From Rivularia sp963920925 (GTDB taxonomy: Bacteria > Cyanobacteriota > Cyanobacteriia > Cyanobacteriales > Nostocaceae): DNA of 64,000 nt. The notes under the pieces were generated by a model. It saw only the letters and a list, made by a program, of their open reading frames with translations. It was not told the origin of the DNA and did no database searches. The first letter of the stretch is position 1. Each line of letters starts with the position of its first letter. A program made the translations under genes and the position numbers. Where the stretch lies: assembly GCF_963920925.1 (NCBI RefSeq), contig NZ_CAWUDI010000003.1, positions 1 through 64,000 of the forward strand, given 5' to 3'. Below are positions 1 through 8,733 of this stretch, in pieces.

Positions 1-55
1 TTAGTTGTTAGTTGTTAGTTGTTAGTTGTTAGTTGTTAGTTGTTAGTTGTTAGTT
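1..55. repeat. heptanucleotide tandem repeat (STRR type)
   Basis: Seven perfect copies of TTAGTTG and a partial eighth are read directly. They lie downstream of rbcX, in the gap where rbcS would be approached. Short tandem repeats of 7 bp between genes are typical of filamentous cyanobacteria. Confidence 0.95.
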
Positions 56-90
56 AAAACTCCTAACTGCTAATTCATAACTCATAACTC

Positions 91-495
91 CTAACTGTTT
101 TCGTCCGAGCTACTATCTGATGTTGGTTGTTCTTCTGGAGTGCTGGGGTTCGATAAATCTAATTGCGTAATCCGCTCAAGATGCTGACGACGATGTTCCA
201 TGTTGGCTTGGATAATTCCAGTGCTAACCATTTCCGGCAAAAATTCAGTCATTTCTTCCGCTAAGTGCTGCCTGACTGTCATTATCCGTAAAGCTAATTC
301 GGGCTTTTCTAGGAATAATTGCTCAATATACGCTTCCCCATTCTGGATTCTTTCTTTTGTGGAAAAGCGATGCAGCCAAGCCGCAACATAAGGATTCGTT
401 TCATTAATTTGAGCCGACACCGTTCTAACTGCCTGATATGTCAAGTAGCTTTGCAGCATCTTGGCTGTGTCTTTAGCAATTTGTTTTATATCCAT
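91..495 (-). CDS. rbcX: RbcX, Rubisco large-subunit assembly chaperone
   Basis: RbcX is a small all-helical dimer that binds the C-terminal tail of newly folded RbcL and helps assemble the L8 core in the cytoplasm. The 134-residue product has the family length. The first ~110 residues are the conserved helical core (start MDIKQIAKDT, with QSYLTYQAVR early on). The last ~20 residues are a Ser/Glu/Pro-rich acidic tail, as is usual. The gene follows rbcL on the same strand after about 100 bp, the standard rbcL-rbcX order; rbcS would lie beyond the left edge. The stop codon falls inside a repeat-like stretch (ACAGTTAGGAGTTATGAG), so the extreme C terminus may have been set by repeat insertion. 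Identification is secure. Confidence 0.96.
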   Translation of the reverse strand: MDIKQIAKDTAKMLQSYLTYQAVRTVSAQINETNPYVAAWLHRFSTKERIQNGEAYIEQLFLEKPELALRIMTVRQHLAEEMTEFLPEMVSTGIIQANMEHRRQHLERITQLDLSNPSTPEEQPTSDSSSDENS

Positions 496-598
496 ACTTG
501 AACCCAGCCCATAATAGTTATGAGTTATAAGTTTTGAGTTTTAAATTAAAGAGATTTTAAACTTAAAACCCAAAACAAAACACTCACAACTAATACAT

Positions 599-2029
599 TT
601 AGACGGTATCCATTGCCTCGAACTCGAACTTGATTTCTTTCCAAAGTTCGCAAGCTGCTGCTAGTTCGGGGGACCACTTACAAGCTTCGCGAATAATATC
701 GTTACCTTCGCGAGCCAAGCTACGTCCTTCGTTACGTGCTTGAACGCAAGCTTCTAATGCAACGCGGTTTGCAGTCGCACCAGGAGCGTTACCCCAAGGG
801 TGTCCTAATGTACCACCACCAAACTGTAGTACCGAGTCATCGCCGAAGATTTCTAATAGTGCGGGCATATGCCATACGTGAATACCACCAGAAGCAACAG
901 CCATTACTCCGGGCATGGAAGCCCAATCTTGAGTAAAGTAAATACCGCGAGACTTATCTTGCTCAACGTAGTTTTCACGTAATAGGTCAACAAAACCCAT
1001 TGTGATACCGCGTTCACCTTCAAGTTTACCAACCACAGTACCAGTGTGAATGTGGTCGCCACCAGACATTCTCAAGCACTTAGCCAATACGCGGAAGTGA
1101 ATACCGTGGTTCTTTTGACGGTCGATTACTGCGTGCATTGCTCTGTGAATGTGCAGTAACAAACCGTTGTCGCGACACCAGTGAGCCAAGGTAGTGTTAG
1201 CGGTGAAACCTGCGGTGAGGTAGTCATGCATTACGATGGGCATCTTTAACTCTTTCGCATACTCAGCCCGCTTGAGCATTTCTTCGCAAGTAGGAGCGGT
1301 TACGTTAAGGTAGTGACCTTTAATTTCGCCGGTTTCTGCTTGTGCTTTATAGATAGCATCAGCAACGAAGGTAAAGCGATCGCGCCATCTTTGGAAAGGT
1401 GCGGAGTTAATGTTTTCGTCGTCTTTGGTGAAGTCCAAACCACCGCGCAAACATTCGTATACAGCGCGTCCGTAGTTCTTAGCGGATAAACCTAACTTAG
1501 GCTTAATGGTACAACCCAACAAAGGACGACCATACTTGTTCAACTTATCGCGCTCTACCTGGATACCGTGAGGAGGCCCTTGGAATGTCTTAAGGTAAGC
1601 TACAGGAATACGTAAATCTTCCAAACGTAGCGCACGCAAAGCTTTGAAACCAAAAACGTTACCTACAATCGAGGTCAAAACGTTGGTAACAGAACCTTCT
1701 TCAAACAAATCCAGAGGATAAGCTACATAACAGATGTACTGATTATCTTCACCGCGAACTGGCTCGATATCGTAACAACGACCTTTGTAGCGGTCTAGGT
1801 CGGTGAGCAAGTCAGTCCATACTGTTGTCCAAGTACCTGTAGAAGATTCAGCAGCTACAGCAGCACCAGCTTCTTCTGGGGGAACTCCGGGTTGAGGAGT
1901 CATCCGGAAAGCCGCCAAAAGGTCTGTATCTTTTGGAGTGTAGTCGGGGGTGTAATAAGTTAATCTATAATCTTTTACCCCAGCTTCATACCCTGATTTA
2001 GACTGAGTTCTCGTTTGAGAGTAAGACAT
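599..2029 (-). CDS. rbcL: Rubisco large subunit, form IB
   Basis: The catalytic subunit of ribulose-1,5-bisphosphate carboxylase/oxygenase fixes CO2 in carboxysomes. The product has 476 residues, the normal cyanobacterial length. The carbamylated lysine is residue 202 in the motif GLDFTKDDE. The N-terminal active-site segment (TGTWTTVWTD), the active-site KPKLGLS and the loop-6 region GTVVGKLEGE are all present. The gene reads toward rbcX and has a gap of about 600 bp upstream that should carry its promoter and leader. No disruption was seen. The sequence is of the green (IB) type found in beta-cyanobacteria. Confidence 0.99.
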   Translation of the reverse strand: MSYSQTRTQSKSGYEAGVKDYRLTYYTPDYTPKDTDLLAAFRMTPQPGVPPEEAGAAVAAESSTGTWTTVWTDLLTDLDRYKGRCYDIEPVRGEDNQYICYVAYPLDLFEEGSVTNVLTSIVGNVFGFKALRALRLEDLRIPVAYLKTFQGPPHGIQVERDKLNKYGRPLLGCTIKPKLGLSAKNYGRAVYECLRGGLDFTKDDENINSAPFQRWRDRFTFVADAIYKAQAETGEIKGHYLNVTAPTCEEMLKRAEYAKELKMPIVMHDYLTAGFTANTTLAHWCRDNGLLLHIHRAMHAVIDRQKNHGIHFRVLAKCLRMSGGDHIHTGTVVGKLEGERGITMGFVDLLRENYVEQDKSRGIYFTQDWASMPGVMAVASGGIHVWHMPALLEIFGDDSVLQFGGGTLGHPWGNAPGATANRVALEACVQARNEGRSLAREGNDIIREACKWSPELAAACELWKEIKFEFEAMDTV

Positions 2030-2637
2030 ATTTATCCAATCCTAAAAGTCTATCTTTTTGCTTACAAATTGCACTACAGCAGAAATTTAAATCAAATAAA
2101 TCCCTTCCTTTTTACAGGAAAGATAATTGATTTCTTTTGTTAGAGCTTGCGTATAAAAAGCGGGATTTTTGTTTACCAAAACAAAGAAAACCTTGTCGAG
2201 TCCCGATTTTTCGAGCTTCCCTTAATTCTTTGTCCCCTTTTCCAACTCCAAGCGAATCAAAAAAACTTTCTTTATCTGTTTTTCCTACTCCTCTAAACTT
2301 TCACCCGCTTACCAATTACGATATGGGCGAAAGCCAAAACTGCGTACTACGCAATCTGTAGCCTGTCTCACAATATATCAAGAATTTGAATCGTTATTAT
2401 TTGAATCTTTTTAACTTTTATATTTGAATTTCTTATCACTCAATCTTTTTAACATTATATTAAGAAGTCTTTACAGAATGGTCGTTATAATAAATAGATT
2501 TTTTGGCGATTGGGCATGGGAAAAGATGGGGAAGAGGGGGAGATTGAAAGTAGCGAGTAACTGATTACTGCTCACTGTTAACTGTTAACTGCCAAAAGGG
2601 AACACTGTAATTAGTTGTTTTCGTAGAATTTATCATT
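2030..2637. other. intergenic region between divergent rbcL and a propeller gene
   Basis: No supported gene. It must hold the rbcL promoter and leader (minus strand) and the promoter of the gene starting at 2638. The left part is AT-rich; from about 2500 to 2600 it contains G-rich and AACTGTTAACTG-type repeat tracts. I could not assign promoter elements with confidence. Confidence 0.6.
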
Positions 2638-3717
2638 GTGGTGTTTATTCGTTCTCGCAGTAGTTTAATAATTTGTTCAATACTAGGTTTAGTGGCTGTT
2701 TCGGGTTTTGGCGATCGCGTTTTGGCTCAAAAACTTCTTAACGTCGATCCAGAGGAAGTAACCCCGGCTTATCCTGCTTCACCACCACCACCGCGACGCG
2801 AGCCTTTACCAAACCAAAGACGACAAATAGAAAATATTGAAGAAACCGATTTTCGCGTCAAAGCTTTACAGCCAGATTACACGGGGAATCTTTGGGTAGG
2901 TTACGGACGTGGTTTGACGCGGATTAATCCCAATACGGGGGAAATTTTAGCTCGTGTTAGTTTACCAAATCGTGCTATTGATGCAATGGTGCAAGATAAA
3001 GTTGGGCGCTTGTGGGTTGGCAGCTATGAGGGATTGAAGCGAGTAGATCCCCGCAGTAATGAAATTACAGCCCAGAATTTATTTTTACCTTCCAAAAGAG
3101 TATTATCTTTACAAGTTGATCGACGCGGTTATGTTTGGGCGGGTACGGATAACGGTTTGGCTTTGATTAGTCCCGATGAAGGATTAATTATGACTACCTT
3201 GAAAAAGCTTCCCGGTGTCAGTGCAAATGCCATGACTTTAGACGCTCAAGGGCATCTTTGGGTTGGTACTTTAGATGGCTTAGTGCGAGTCAACACCGCT
3301 AAAGCTACTGTGATGCAGCATATTCAAGAGTTGCCAGGTACAACCGTTCAAACATTAGCTATTGACTCTTTAGGATTAATTTGGGCAGGAACACCGAATA
3401 ACTTACTAGTTATCAACCCAAAGACTGGTGCAATATTACGTTCTGTAACGCGCTTACGTGGAAAGAATGTTACATCTATAAGTTTTGCTAATGATAAGAG
3501 CGTTTGGGTTGGTACCGATAACGGGCTGATGCGATTAAATCCCTATACCGGAGCCGTATTAGATCAAGTAGCCGGACTTCCTTCCAGTAGAATTATTTCC
3601 ATAGCTCCCGACGTTGGCAATAAACTATGGATTGGTACCAGCGAAGGTTTAGCTTGGTTAATGCCCAAAATGGAAAGAGCCAAGCCGCATTTGGCTTTTA
3701 CTCGCGCAGTGCAATAA
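2638..3717 (+). CDS. secreted beta-propeller protein with 'two-component regulator propeller'-type repeats
   Basis: The product has 359 residues and starts at GTG. An N-terminal hydrophobic segment ending near VLAQ (about residue 31) looks like a signal peptide, so an exported or periplasmic location is likely. After a Pro-rich linker (SPPPPRREPLP) come about seven repeats of ~40 residues, each with a core such as LWVGYGRGLTRIN, LWVGSYEGL, VWAGTDNGL, LWVGTLDGL or LWIGTSEGL. This is the propeller blade seen in ligand-binding sensor domains of two-component proteins. No kinase or other output domain is attached, so it is a stand-alone propeller. The partner and ligand are unknown. panB follows after about 90 bp of repeat DNA. 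Confidence 0.85.
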   Translation: MVFIRSRSSLIICSILGLVAVSGFGDRVLAQKLLNVDPEEVTPAYPASPPPPRREPLPNQRRQIENIEETDFRVKALQPDYTGNLWVGYGRGLTRINPNTGEILARVSLPNRAIDAMVQDKVGRLWVGSYEGLKRVDPRSNEITAQNLFLPSKRVLSLQVDRRGYVWAGTDNGLALISPDEGLIMTTLKKLPGVSANAMTLDAQGHLWVGTLDGLVRVNTAKATVMQHIQELPGTTVQTLAIDSLGLIWAGTPNNLLVINPKTGAILRSVTRLRGKNVTSISFANDKSVWVGTDNGLMRLNPYTGAVLDQVAGLPSSRIISIAPDVGNKLWIGTSEGLAWLMPKMERAKPHLAFTRAVQ

Positions 3718-3761
3718 TTGATGGGGAGATGGGGGGACAAGGGGACAAGGAGAGAAATAAC

Positions 3762-3801
3762 CAACTCCTAACTCCTAACTCCTAACTCCTAACTCCTAAC
3801 T
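3762..3801. repeat. AACTCCT tandem repeat (STRR type)
   Basis: About five copies of the heptamer AACTCCT lie directly upstream of panB, ending a few bases before its start codon, where a ribosome binding site would be expected. Confidence 0.9.
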
Positions 3802-3808
3802 AATTGAA

Positions 3809-4576
3809 ATGTCTATTACTATCCAAAAGTTAATTCAATACAAACAACAACAGCGTCCGATTGTGGTGTTGACTGCTTGGGATTATTTAATTGCTCAATT
3901 ATTGGATGATAGTGGAGTAGATTTAATTTTGGTTGGCGATTCGATGGCTGTGGCTTTGGGTTATCAAAATACTCTACCGATTTCTTTGTCAGAAATGATA
4001 TACCATGCTAAAGCTGTCAGACGCGGAGTTAAACAAGCTTTGATGGTAGTCGATCTACCATTTATGACTTATCAAGAAAGTGTTGCACAAGCCATGCATT
4101 CGGCGGGTAGGGTATTAAAAGAAACGGGAGCTACGGCTGTAAAGTTGGAAGGCGGATATCCAGAAATGGTAGATACCGTTGCTCGTTTGGTACGTGCGGG
4201 AATTCCGGTAATGGGGCACGTTGGTTTAACTCCACAGTCAGTAAATCAAATTGGTTTGCGGCAACAAGGTAAAACCCAAGAAGCACGCAACGAAATTTTG
4301 CAAGAGGCGATCGCCTTGGAACAAGCGGGTGTATTTTCGATAGTTTTAGAGCATATTCCCGCAGATTTAGCATTAGAAATTACTCAAAAAATTAACATTC
4401 CGACTATTGGTATTGGCGCGGGTTCTGATTGCGACGGACAGGTTTTAGTTACTTCCGATTTGCTGGGACTTTCGGAAAAACAGCCGCCATTCGCCAAAGT
4501 TTATACAAATTTACGCCAGACAATTACTCAAGCGGTAGGGGAGTTTAGTCAGGAAGTTAGGGAAGGGAAGTTTTGA
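3809..4576 (+). CDS. panB: 3-methyl-2-oxobutanoate hydroxymethyltransferase
   Basis: PanB transfers a hydroxymethyl group from 5,10-methylene-THF to 2-oxoisovalerate, giving ketopantoate, the first step of pantothenate and CoA synthesis. The 255-residue product is a TIM-barrel of normal length. Visible signature segments are VLTAWDYLIAQ near the N terminus, LVGDSMAVALGY (metal and substrate site), AVKLEGG, GHVGLTPQSV and IGIGAGSDCDGQVLV. There is no purine-rich ribosome site before the ATG, only a repeat tract. It is not followed by panC. The stop codon is immediately followed by ACAGTGA-type repeats. Confidence 0.97.
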   Translation: MSITIQKLIQYKQQQRPIVVLTAWDYLIAQLLDDSGVDLILVGDSMAVALGYQNTLPISLSEMIYHAKAVRRGVKQALMVVDLPFMTYQESVAQAMHSAGRVLKETGATAVKLEGGYPEMVDTVARLVRAGIPVMGHVGLTPQSVNQIGLRQQGKTQEARNEILQEAIALEQAGVFSIVLEHIPADLALEITQKINIPTIGIGAGSDCDGQVLVTSDLLGLSEKQPPFAKVYTNLRQTITQAVGEFSQEVREGKF

Positions 4577-5253
4577 ACAGTGAACAGTGAACAGTTAGGA
4601 GTGAGGAGTGAGGAGTTAGGAGTTGATAATATAGTAATTCTGAGCTATTTGAAAAAAATTAAACTTATTCATAGTGCGAGCATCTTGCTCGCTTATAAGT
4701 AAGTTCCCATAAAAAAATACAGCTATGTAAGAAAACGTAAATAAATTTCAAAACCTGATTAATTATTACTTATTACTTATTTTTACTGCCTACTCTCCAC
4801 TGCCCACTCCCTTATTATGATAATTTTCCAATTTTTCCAAATTAATTTTTACAAGTATCTAAGTTTAAATTTATACGATAAATTATTATTTTTAATTTAA
4901 TGCAGCACTGCAACTTAATTAATGCAGTAAATACTGTTACATCAAGCAACTTTTGCACTATTTTTCGCTTTCTGAATTTTTTATTTTTTTATAATAAGTA
5001 GATGAATTGTAAACGCTATTCATGTTATTTGTGGATTATATATTCCCTTTTCCAACGGCATACTTGGCTGATGATGAAAAACGCCACATGGAGCCGGTGG
5101 AAGTCTCTGCTAAGCGTCATAGTATAGTTTGGCGTGTCCAGAACATGGGATGATATTAAAAATAGTAATTTGTATACGAATCGCCATATTGTTGGCATTC
5201 AAGACCTACAGTTCCCCCCTACAAAAATAAGTAAGCTTTAAGATATTTCTGTT
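4577..5253. other. intergenic region between panB and serA
   Basis: It begins with repeat tracts (ACAGTGA and GAGGAGT units, 4574-4624), continues as very AT-rich DNA to about 5010, and then becomes more balanced. The last 230 bp hold a small open frame (5022-5153) and the serA leader. No tRNA or clear terminator was seen. Confidence 0.6.
5022..5153 (+). CDS. possible 43-residue small protein or leader peptide upstream of serA
   Basis: An ATG-started frame of 43 codons ends 100 bp before serA. The product begins MLFVDYIFPFPTAYLADDEK, is mixed in charge and has no membrane segment. The base composition here is clearly less AT-rich than the flanking 400 bp, suggesting constraint. There is no convincing ribosome binding site. 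I do not recognise the sequence. It could be a leader peptide, a small protein or part of a structured untranslated leader of serA. Low certainty. Confidence 0.3.
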   Translation: MLFVDYIFPFPTAYLADDEKRHMEPVEVSAKRHSIVWRVQNMG

Positions 5254-6834
5254 ATGTCTAAGGTTCTAGTTTCCGATTCAGTTGACCAAGCAGGGATTGA
5301 CATCCTTTCCCAAGTTGCTAGTGTCGATGTCAAATTAAATTTAAAACCGGAAGAATTACAGCAAATCATTGGTGAATATGATGCGTTGATGATTCGTTCG
5401 GGTACTCGCGTTACTCAAGAAGTTATCGAAGCAGCTACAAATCTTAAAATTATCGGTCGTGCTGGTGTTGGTGTTGATAATGTAGACGTACCCGCAGCTA
5501 CTCGCCGAGGAATTGTAGTAGTAAATTCCCCTGAAGGTAATACCATTGCCGCAGCCGAACACGCTTTAGCAATGATGATGGCGATGTCTCGCAATATCGC
5601 TGATGCAAATGCTTCGGTGAAAAAAGGCGAGTGGAACCGCAAAACTTTTGTCGGTGCTGAGGTTTATAAAAAAACTTTAGGAATTGTCGGTTTAGGTAAA
5701 ATTGGTTCTCACGTTGCTAGCGTTGCCAGAGCAATGGGAATGAAATTACTGGCTTTCGATCCTTTTATTTCCAATGAAAGAGCCGAACAAATGGGCGTTC
5801 AGTTGGTAGATATGGATTTATTGGTTAAGCAAGCCGATTACATTACCCTGCATATTCCTAAAACTCCAGAAACTACTCATTTAATCAACGCCGAAATGTT
5901 GGCGAAGATGAAGCCTAACGCTCGCATTATCAACTGCGCTCGCGGTGGAATCATCGATGAGGATGCTTTGGCAGCAGCCCTCAAGGAAGGTAAAATCAAA
6001 GGCGCGGCATTGGATGTTTACGAATCCGAACCTTTGGGTGAATCTCCTTTAAAAGCTTTAGGAAAAGAAGTTGTTCTAACACCGCATTTGGGAGCATCGA
6101 CTGCTGAAGCACAGATAAACGTAGCCATTGACGTAGCCGAACAAATCCGCGATGTACTATTAGGATTGCCAGCACGCTCTGCGGTAAACATTCCCGGACT
6201 CAATCCTAATGTCTTGGAAGAACTTAAGCCTTATATGGAGCTAGCAGAAACATTAGGTAACTTAGTCGGACAGCTTGCTGGTGGTAGAGTAGAAGTACTT
6301 AACGTCAGCCTGCAAGGAGAACTCGCAACTAACAAAAGTCAGCCTTTAGTTATCGCTTCTATCAAAGGATTGCTTTACCAAGCTTTGCGCGAAAGAGTAA
6401 ATTACGTTAATGCCAACATTGAAGCCAAAGAAAGAGGAATCCGCGTCATTGAAACACGGGATGATTCAGTTAAAGATTACGCCGGTTCGCTGCATTTAGA
6501 AGCTACAGGTAACTTAGGAACTCATTCTGTAACGGGTGCTTTGTTGGGTGGTGGAGAAATTAGGATTACCAGCCTTGATAATTTTCCCATCAACGTACCA
6601 CCAAATCGTTATATGCTATTTACCGTACACCGCGATATGCCCGGAATTATCGGTAAAATCGGTTCTTTACTCGGTAGCTTTAACGTTAATATTGCCAGTA
6701 TGCAGGTAGGACGTAAAATTGTTCGCGGTGATGCAGTAATGGTGATAAGTATAGATGACCCATTACCGGACGGAATCTTGAAAGAAATTACCAAAGTACC
6801 CGGCATTCGAGATGCATATACGGTAACGCTTTAA
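5254..6834 (+). CDS. serA: D-3-phosphoglycerate dehydrogenase
   Basis: SerA oxidises 3-phosphoglycerate to 3-phosphohydroxypyruvate with NAD, the first step of serine synthesis. The 526-residue product is the long form: a substrate domain with GRAGVGVDNVD, a Rossmann domain with GLGKIG near residue 146, the catalytic Arg in INCARGG, and the catalytic His in HLGAST near residue 280. An intervening (ASB-type) domain follows, then a C-terminal ACT domain from about residue 455 (MPGIIGKIGSLLGSFNVNI), which in this family mediates serine feedback. The start is ATG. It is a single transcription unit with a long leader. Confidence 0.97.
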   Translation: MSKVLVSDSVDQAGIDILSQVASVDVKLNLKPEELQQIIGEYDALMIRSGTRVTQEVIEAATNLKIIGRAGVGVDNVDVPAATRRGIVVVNSPEGNTIAAAEHALAMMMAMSRNIADANASVKKGEWNRKTFVGAEVYKKTLGIVGLGKIGSHVASVARAMGMKLLAFDPFISNERAEQMGVQLVDMDLLVKQADYITLHIPKTPETTHLINAEMLAKMKPNARIINCARGGIIDEDALAAALKEGKIKGAALDVYESEPLGESPLKALGKEVVLTPHLGASTAEAQINVAIDVAEQIRDVLLGLPARSAVNIPGLNPNVLEELKPYMELAETLGNLVGQLAGGRVEVLNVSLQGELATNKSQPLVIASIKGLLYQALRERVNYVNANIEAKERGIRVIETRDDSVKDYAGSLHLEATGNLGTHSVTGALLGGGEIRITSLDNFPINVPPNRYMLFTVHRDMPGIIGKIGSLLGSFNVNIASMQVGRKIVRGDAVMVISIDDPLPDGILKEITKVPGIRDAYTVTL

Positions 6835-6836
6835 TC

Positions 6837-6866
6837 AATTTTGGATTTTGGATTTTGGATTTTGGA
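6837..6866. repeat. TTTTGGA tandem repeat
   Basis: Four copies of the heptamer TTTTGGA lie directly after the serA stop codon. A related AATCTAAAATCT tract occurs just before prmA (about 6950-7031). Confidence 0.85.
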
Positions 6867-7033
6867 TTATTGCTATTAGTAAGTTTTTTATTGCCATATC
6901 AATAGTTATTAATGGCAGTTAATAATTAGTTACCAGCTTTTTCCCACAATCTAAAATCTAAAATCTGTCTTGGAAACTTTCATGGGAAGAACATCTCCCC
7001 CATGAAGTTTCCGCAAAATCTAAAATCTAAAAT

Positions 7034-7957
7034 GTGATGGCAAAAACTTGGTGGGAATTACAAATTCTATGCTCTCCAGAGATTGAAGATTCTGTCTTTT
7101 GGCGACTTGAGCAATTTGGCTGTCGGGGAACTGCCAGTCAGAAAAAAGGTAACGTTATTTCAGTACAGGCTTATTTACCGCAATCTCAAGCTCATCTATT
7201 GGACTTAGCTGCTTTATCACTGTGGCTGCGTCAAGATTCTCTTTGCTTTGAAACTTCCTTACCTTCCTTGCAGTGGAGGTTAATTGATGAAGAAGATTGG
7301 TCGAGTAGCTGGAAACAACATTGGGAACCTCAAGAAATTGGCGATCGCTTTTTAATTAATCCTTCTTGGATACCGGCTCCGGAGAGTACGGAACGCATAA
7401 TTTTAAAGCTCGATCCCGGTGTCGCTTTTGGTACTGGCGCTCATGCGACAACTCAGCTTTGTTTGGAATCATTGGAAATGCGCTTCAGCGATATTCCAGA
7501 ATCTTTTGTTGGTTCTCACGAGAAGAAACATGATGTGGTAATTGCCGACATTGGCTGTGGTTCGGGTATCCTTTCTATCGGAGCATTACTATTAGGAGCC
7601 AAAAAAGCCTACGCAGTAGATACCGATTCATTAGCAGTAGGTGCAACTACAGAAAACCGCGAAATCAACGGAATTGCTACCGAATGTTTGACAGTAGCGC
7701 AGGGTAGCGTAGAAACAATGCAGCAATTGGTTACGGAACCAGTAGATGGTATTGTCTGCAATATTTTAGCTGACATCATAATAGAAATACTTCCTGGTAT
7801 GAGCGCCATTGTTAAGCCTACGACGTGGGGTATTTTCAGCGGTATTTTATTGGAACAATCCAACGCTGTCACTGAGGTTTTAGAGAAAAACGGCTGGGTA
7901 GTTGCGACTTTGTGGAAGCGGAAAGAATGGTGTTGTTTGAATGTGAGAAGACAGTGA
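7034..7957 (+). CDS. prmA: ribosomal protein L11 methyltransferase
   Basis: PrmA methylates ribosomal protein L11 using S-adenosylmethionine. The product is about 307 residues; adjacent ATG codons at 7034 and 7037 are possible starts. The N-terminal substrate-binding part is followed by the conserved FGTGAHATTQLCLE segment, the SAM-binding loop DIGCGSGILSIG around residue 171, and the NILADII motif of this family. Length and motifs are complete. The stop codon (in AGACAGTGAGCAGTTAGC) is at the edge of a repeat tract. It stands alone; the next 770 bp hold a mobile element and a gene relic. Confidence 0.95.
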   Translation: MMAKTWWELQILCSPEIEDSVFWRLEQFGCRGTASQKKGNVISVQAYLPQSQAHLLDLAALSLWLRQDSLCFETSLPSLQWRLIDEEDWSSSWKQHWEPQEIGDRFLINPSWIPAPESTERIILKLDPGVAFGTGAHATTQLCLESLEMRFSDIPESFVGSHEKKHDVVIADIGCGSGILSIGALLLGAKKAYAVDTDSLAVGATTENREINGIATECLTVAQGSVETMQQLVTEPVDGIVCNILADIIIEILPGMSAIVKPTTWGIFSGILLEQSNAVTEVLEKNGWVVATLWKRKEWCCLNVRRQ

Positions 7958-8004
7958 GCAGTTAGCAGTTATCAATAAATCTATAAATGCTTCATTCTTG
8001 TAGG

Positions 8005-8013
8005 GTGTGTTAC
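8005..8013. repeat. left 9-bp target-site duplication
   Basis: GTGTGTTAC occurs immediately left of the inverted-repeat element and again immediately right of it (8225-8233). This is the expected footprint of a transposition event. Confidence 0.8.
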
Positions 8014-8224
8014 TAGGCTGTTGACTTTGATAAAATTTCCGCGTGCTTCGTTCATACAAGTTTTATGCCGGTAGCAACCATAATCTTTCTCCCTCACCCC
8101 GCCCTGAAGGGCACCCCTCTCCCAAACTTGGGAGAGGGGAAAGGGGAGAGGGCAATATCTTGAACACCAACACGTTTTTTGCATGAATTTTTATGCTTAA
8201 AAAATGTACAGAGTCAACAGCCTA
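8014..8224. mobile_element. 211-bp MITE-like element with terminal inverted repeats
   Basis: The ends are a perfect 13-bp inverted repeat, TAGGCTGTTGACT at the left and its complement at the right. The 9-bp sequence GTGTGTTAC is directly repeated on both sides (8005-8013 and 8225-8233). Joining the flanks at one copy of the duplication restores a hairpin whose arms are GGTGTGTTACGGC and GCCGTAACGCACC (8274-8286), a common type of cyanobacterial intergenic palindrome, so the element inserted into an older repeat. It encodes no transposase and contains a G/C-rich hairpin around 8090-8155. It is a non-autonomous element that would need a transposase in trans; the family is not assigned. Confidence 0.8.
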
Positions 8225-8329
8225 GTGTGTTACGGCTCGACAAAATATCTTTTAAACTACCAATTATCATAATGCCGTAACGCACCATCAATCACCAATT
8301 ACCAATCAAAGCTTATACAACTCAACCAT

Positions 8330-8500
8330 TTATGGCCGATCGCGCTTTTGCCCCGCAGAAAGATTATCTGCTGAAGGATTGGCGCTTCTTTTATAAATAA
8401 CTATCTTATTTTTCAAGCCAAGATGACGCAAATAACCTGCTGCTTCTTCACCTCGTTGTCTACCGATTTGCTTACTAAACTCTGACTCGCCAAAGTTAGA
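8330..8500 (-). pseudogene. 57-codon gene relic, possibly the C-terminal end of an OmpA-like domain
   Basis: Reading the minus strand, a frame opens after a stop codon at 8501-8503, has no start codon, and runs to a stop at 8330-8332. The product looks like real protein: it contains FSKQIGRQRGEEAAGYLRHL, then IVIYKRSANPSAD and SAGQKRDRP. The pattern of a helix with RRGEEAAGYL followed by an N/R-rich end recalls the C terminus of OmpA/MotB-type domains, but this is a weak analogy. The 5' part is missing. It lies between the MITE-like element and a terminator-like hairpin, in a gap full of repeats, which suggests a deleted gene. Confidence 0.55.
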
Positions 8501-8588
8501 TTAAATTATAAATTAGGGGCACTGTGCGCGGTTACGGTAGGGAACAGGGAACAGTTATTTAACTCAGCAGTGGTTAGAGTAAAAAACA

Positions 8589-8616
8589 AAACCCGGCTTT
8601 GTTAAAAACCGAGTTT
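8589..8616 (-). terminator. probable terminator of trxA
   Basis: A near-perfect inverted repeat (AAACCCGGCTTT / AAAAACCGAGTTT) lies about 120 bp downstream of trxA. The AAACCCGG-type hairpin recurs after the GH13 gene and after the YihY gene in this window, always just beyond a stop codon. Confidence 0.6.
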
Positions 8617-8733
8617 ATCGCATCCCATCTGTTCCCCCTTCGGGTATCTCCTCCGGAGACGCTGAGCTAAAGCCACTTTTCTCTTACTGCGGGAGACGAC
8701 CCACGAGAAGTGGTCTTACCGTTCCCCGTTGCC

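Noticed and set aside
2137..2361. 74-codon plus-strand frame upstream of rbcL
   Set aside because: It lies in the rbcL leader region, lacks a ribosome site and has a biased composition (many Ser, Pro, Lys, Leu) as expected of AT/CT-rich non-coding DNA.
5022..5153. Yfr-type small RNA in the serA leader
   Set aside because: The diagnostic motifs of the Yfr1/Yfr2 families were not found in this segment; only an unspecific small frame is reported.
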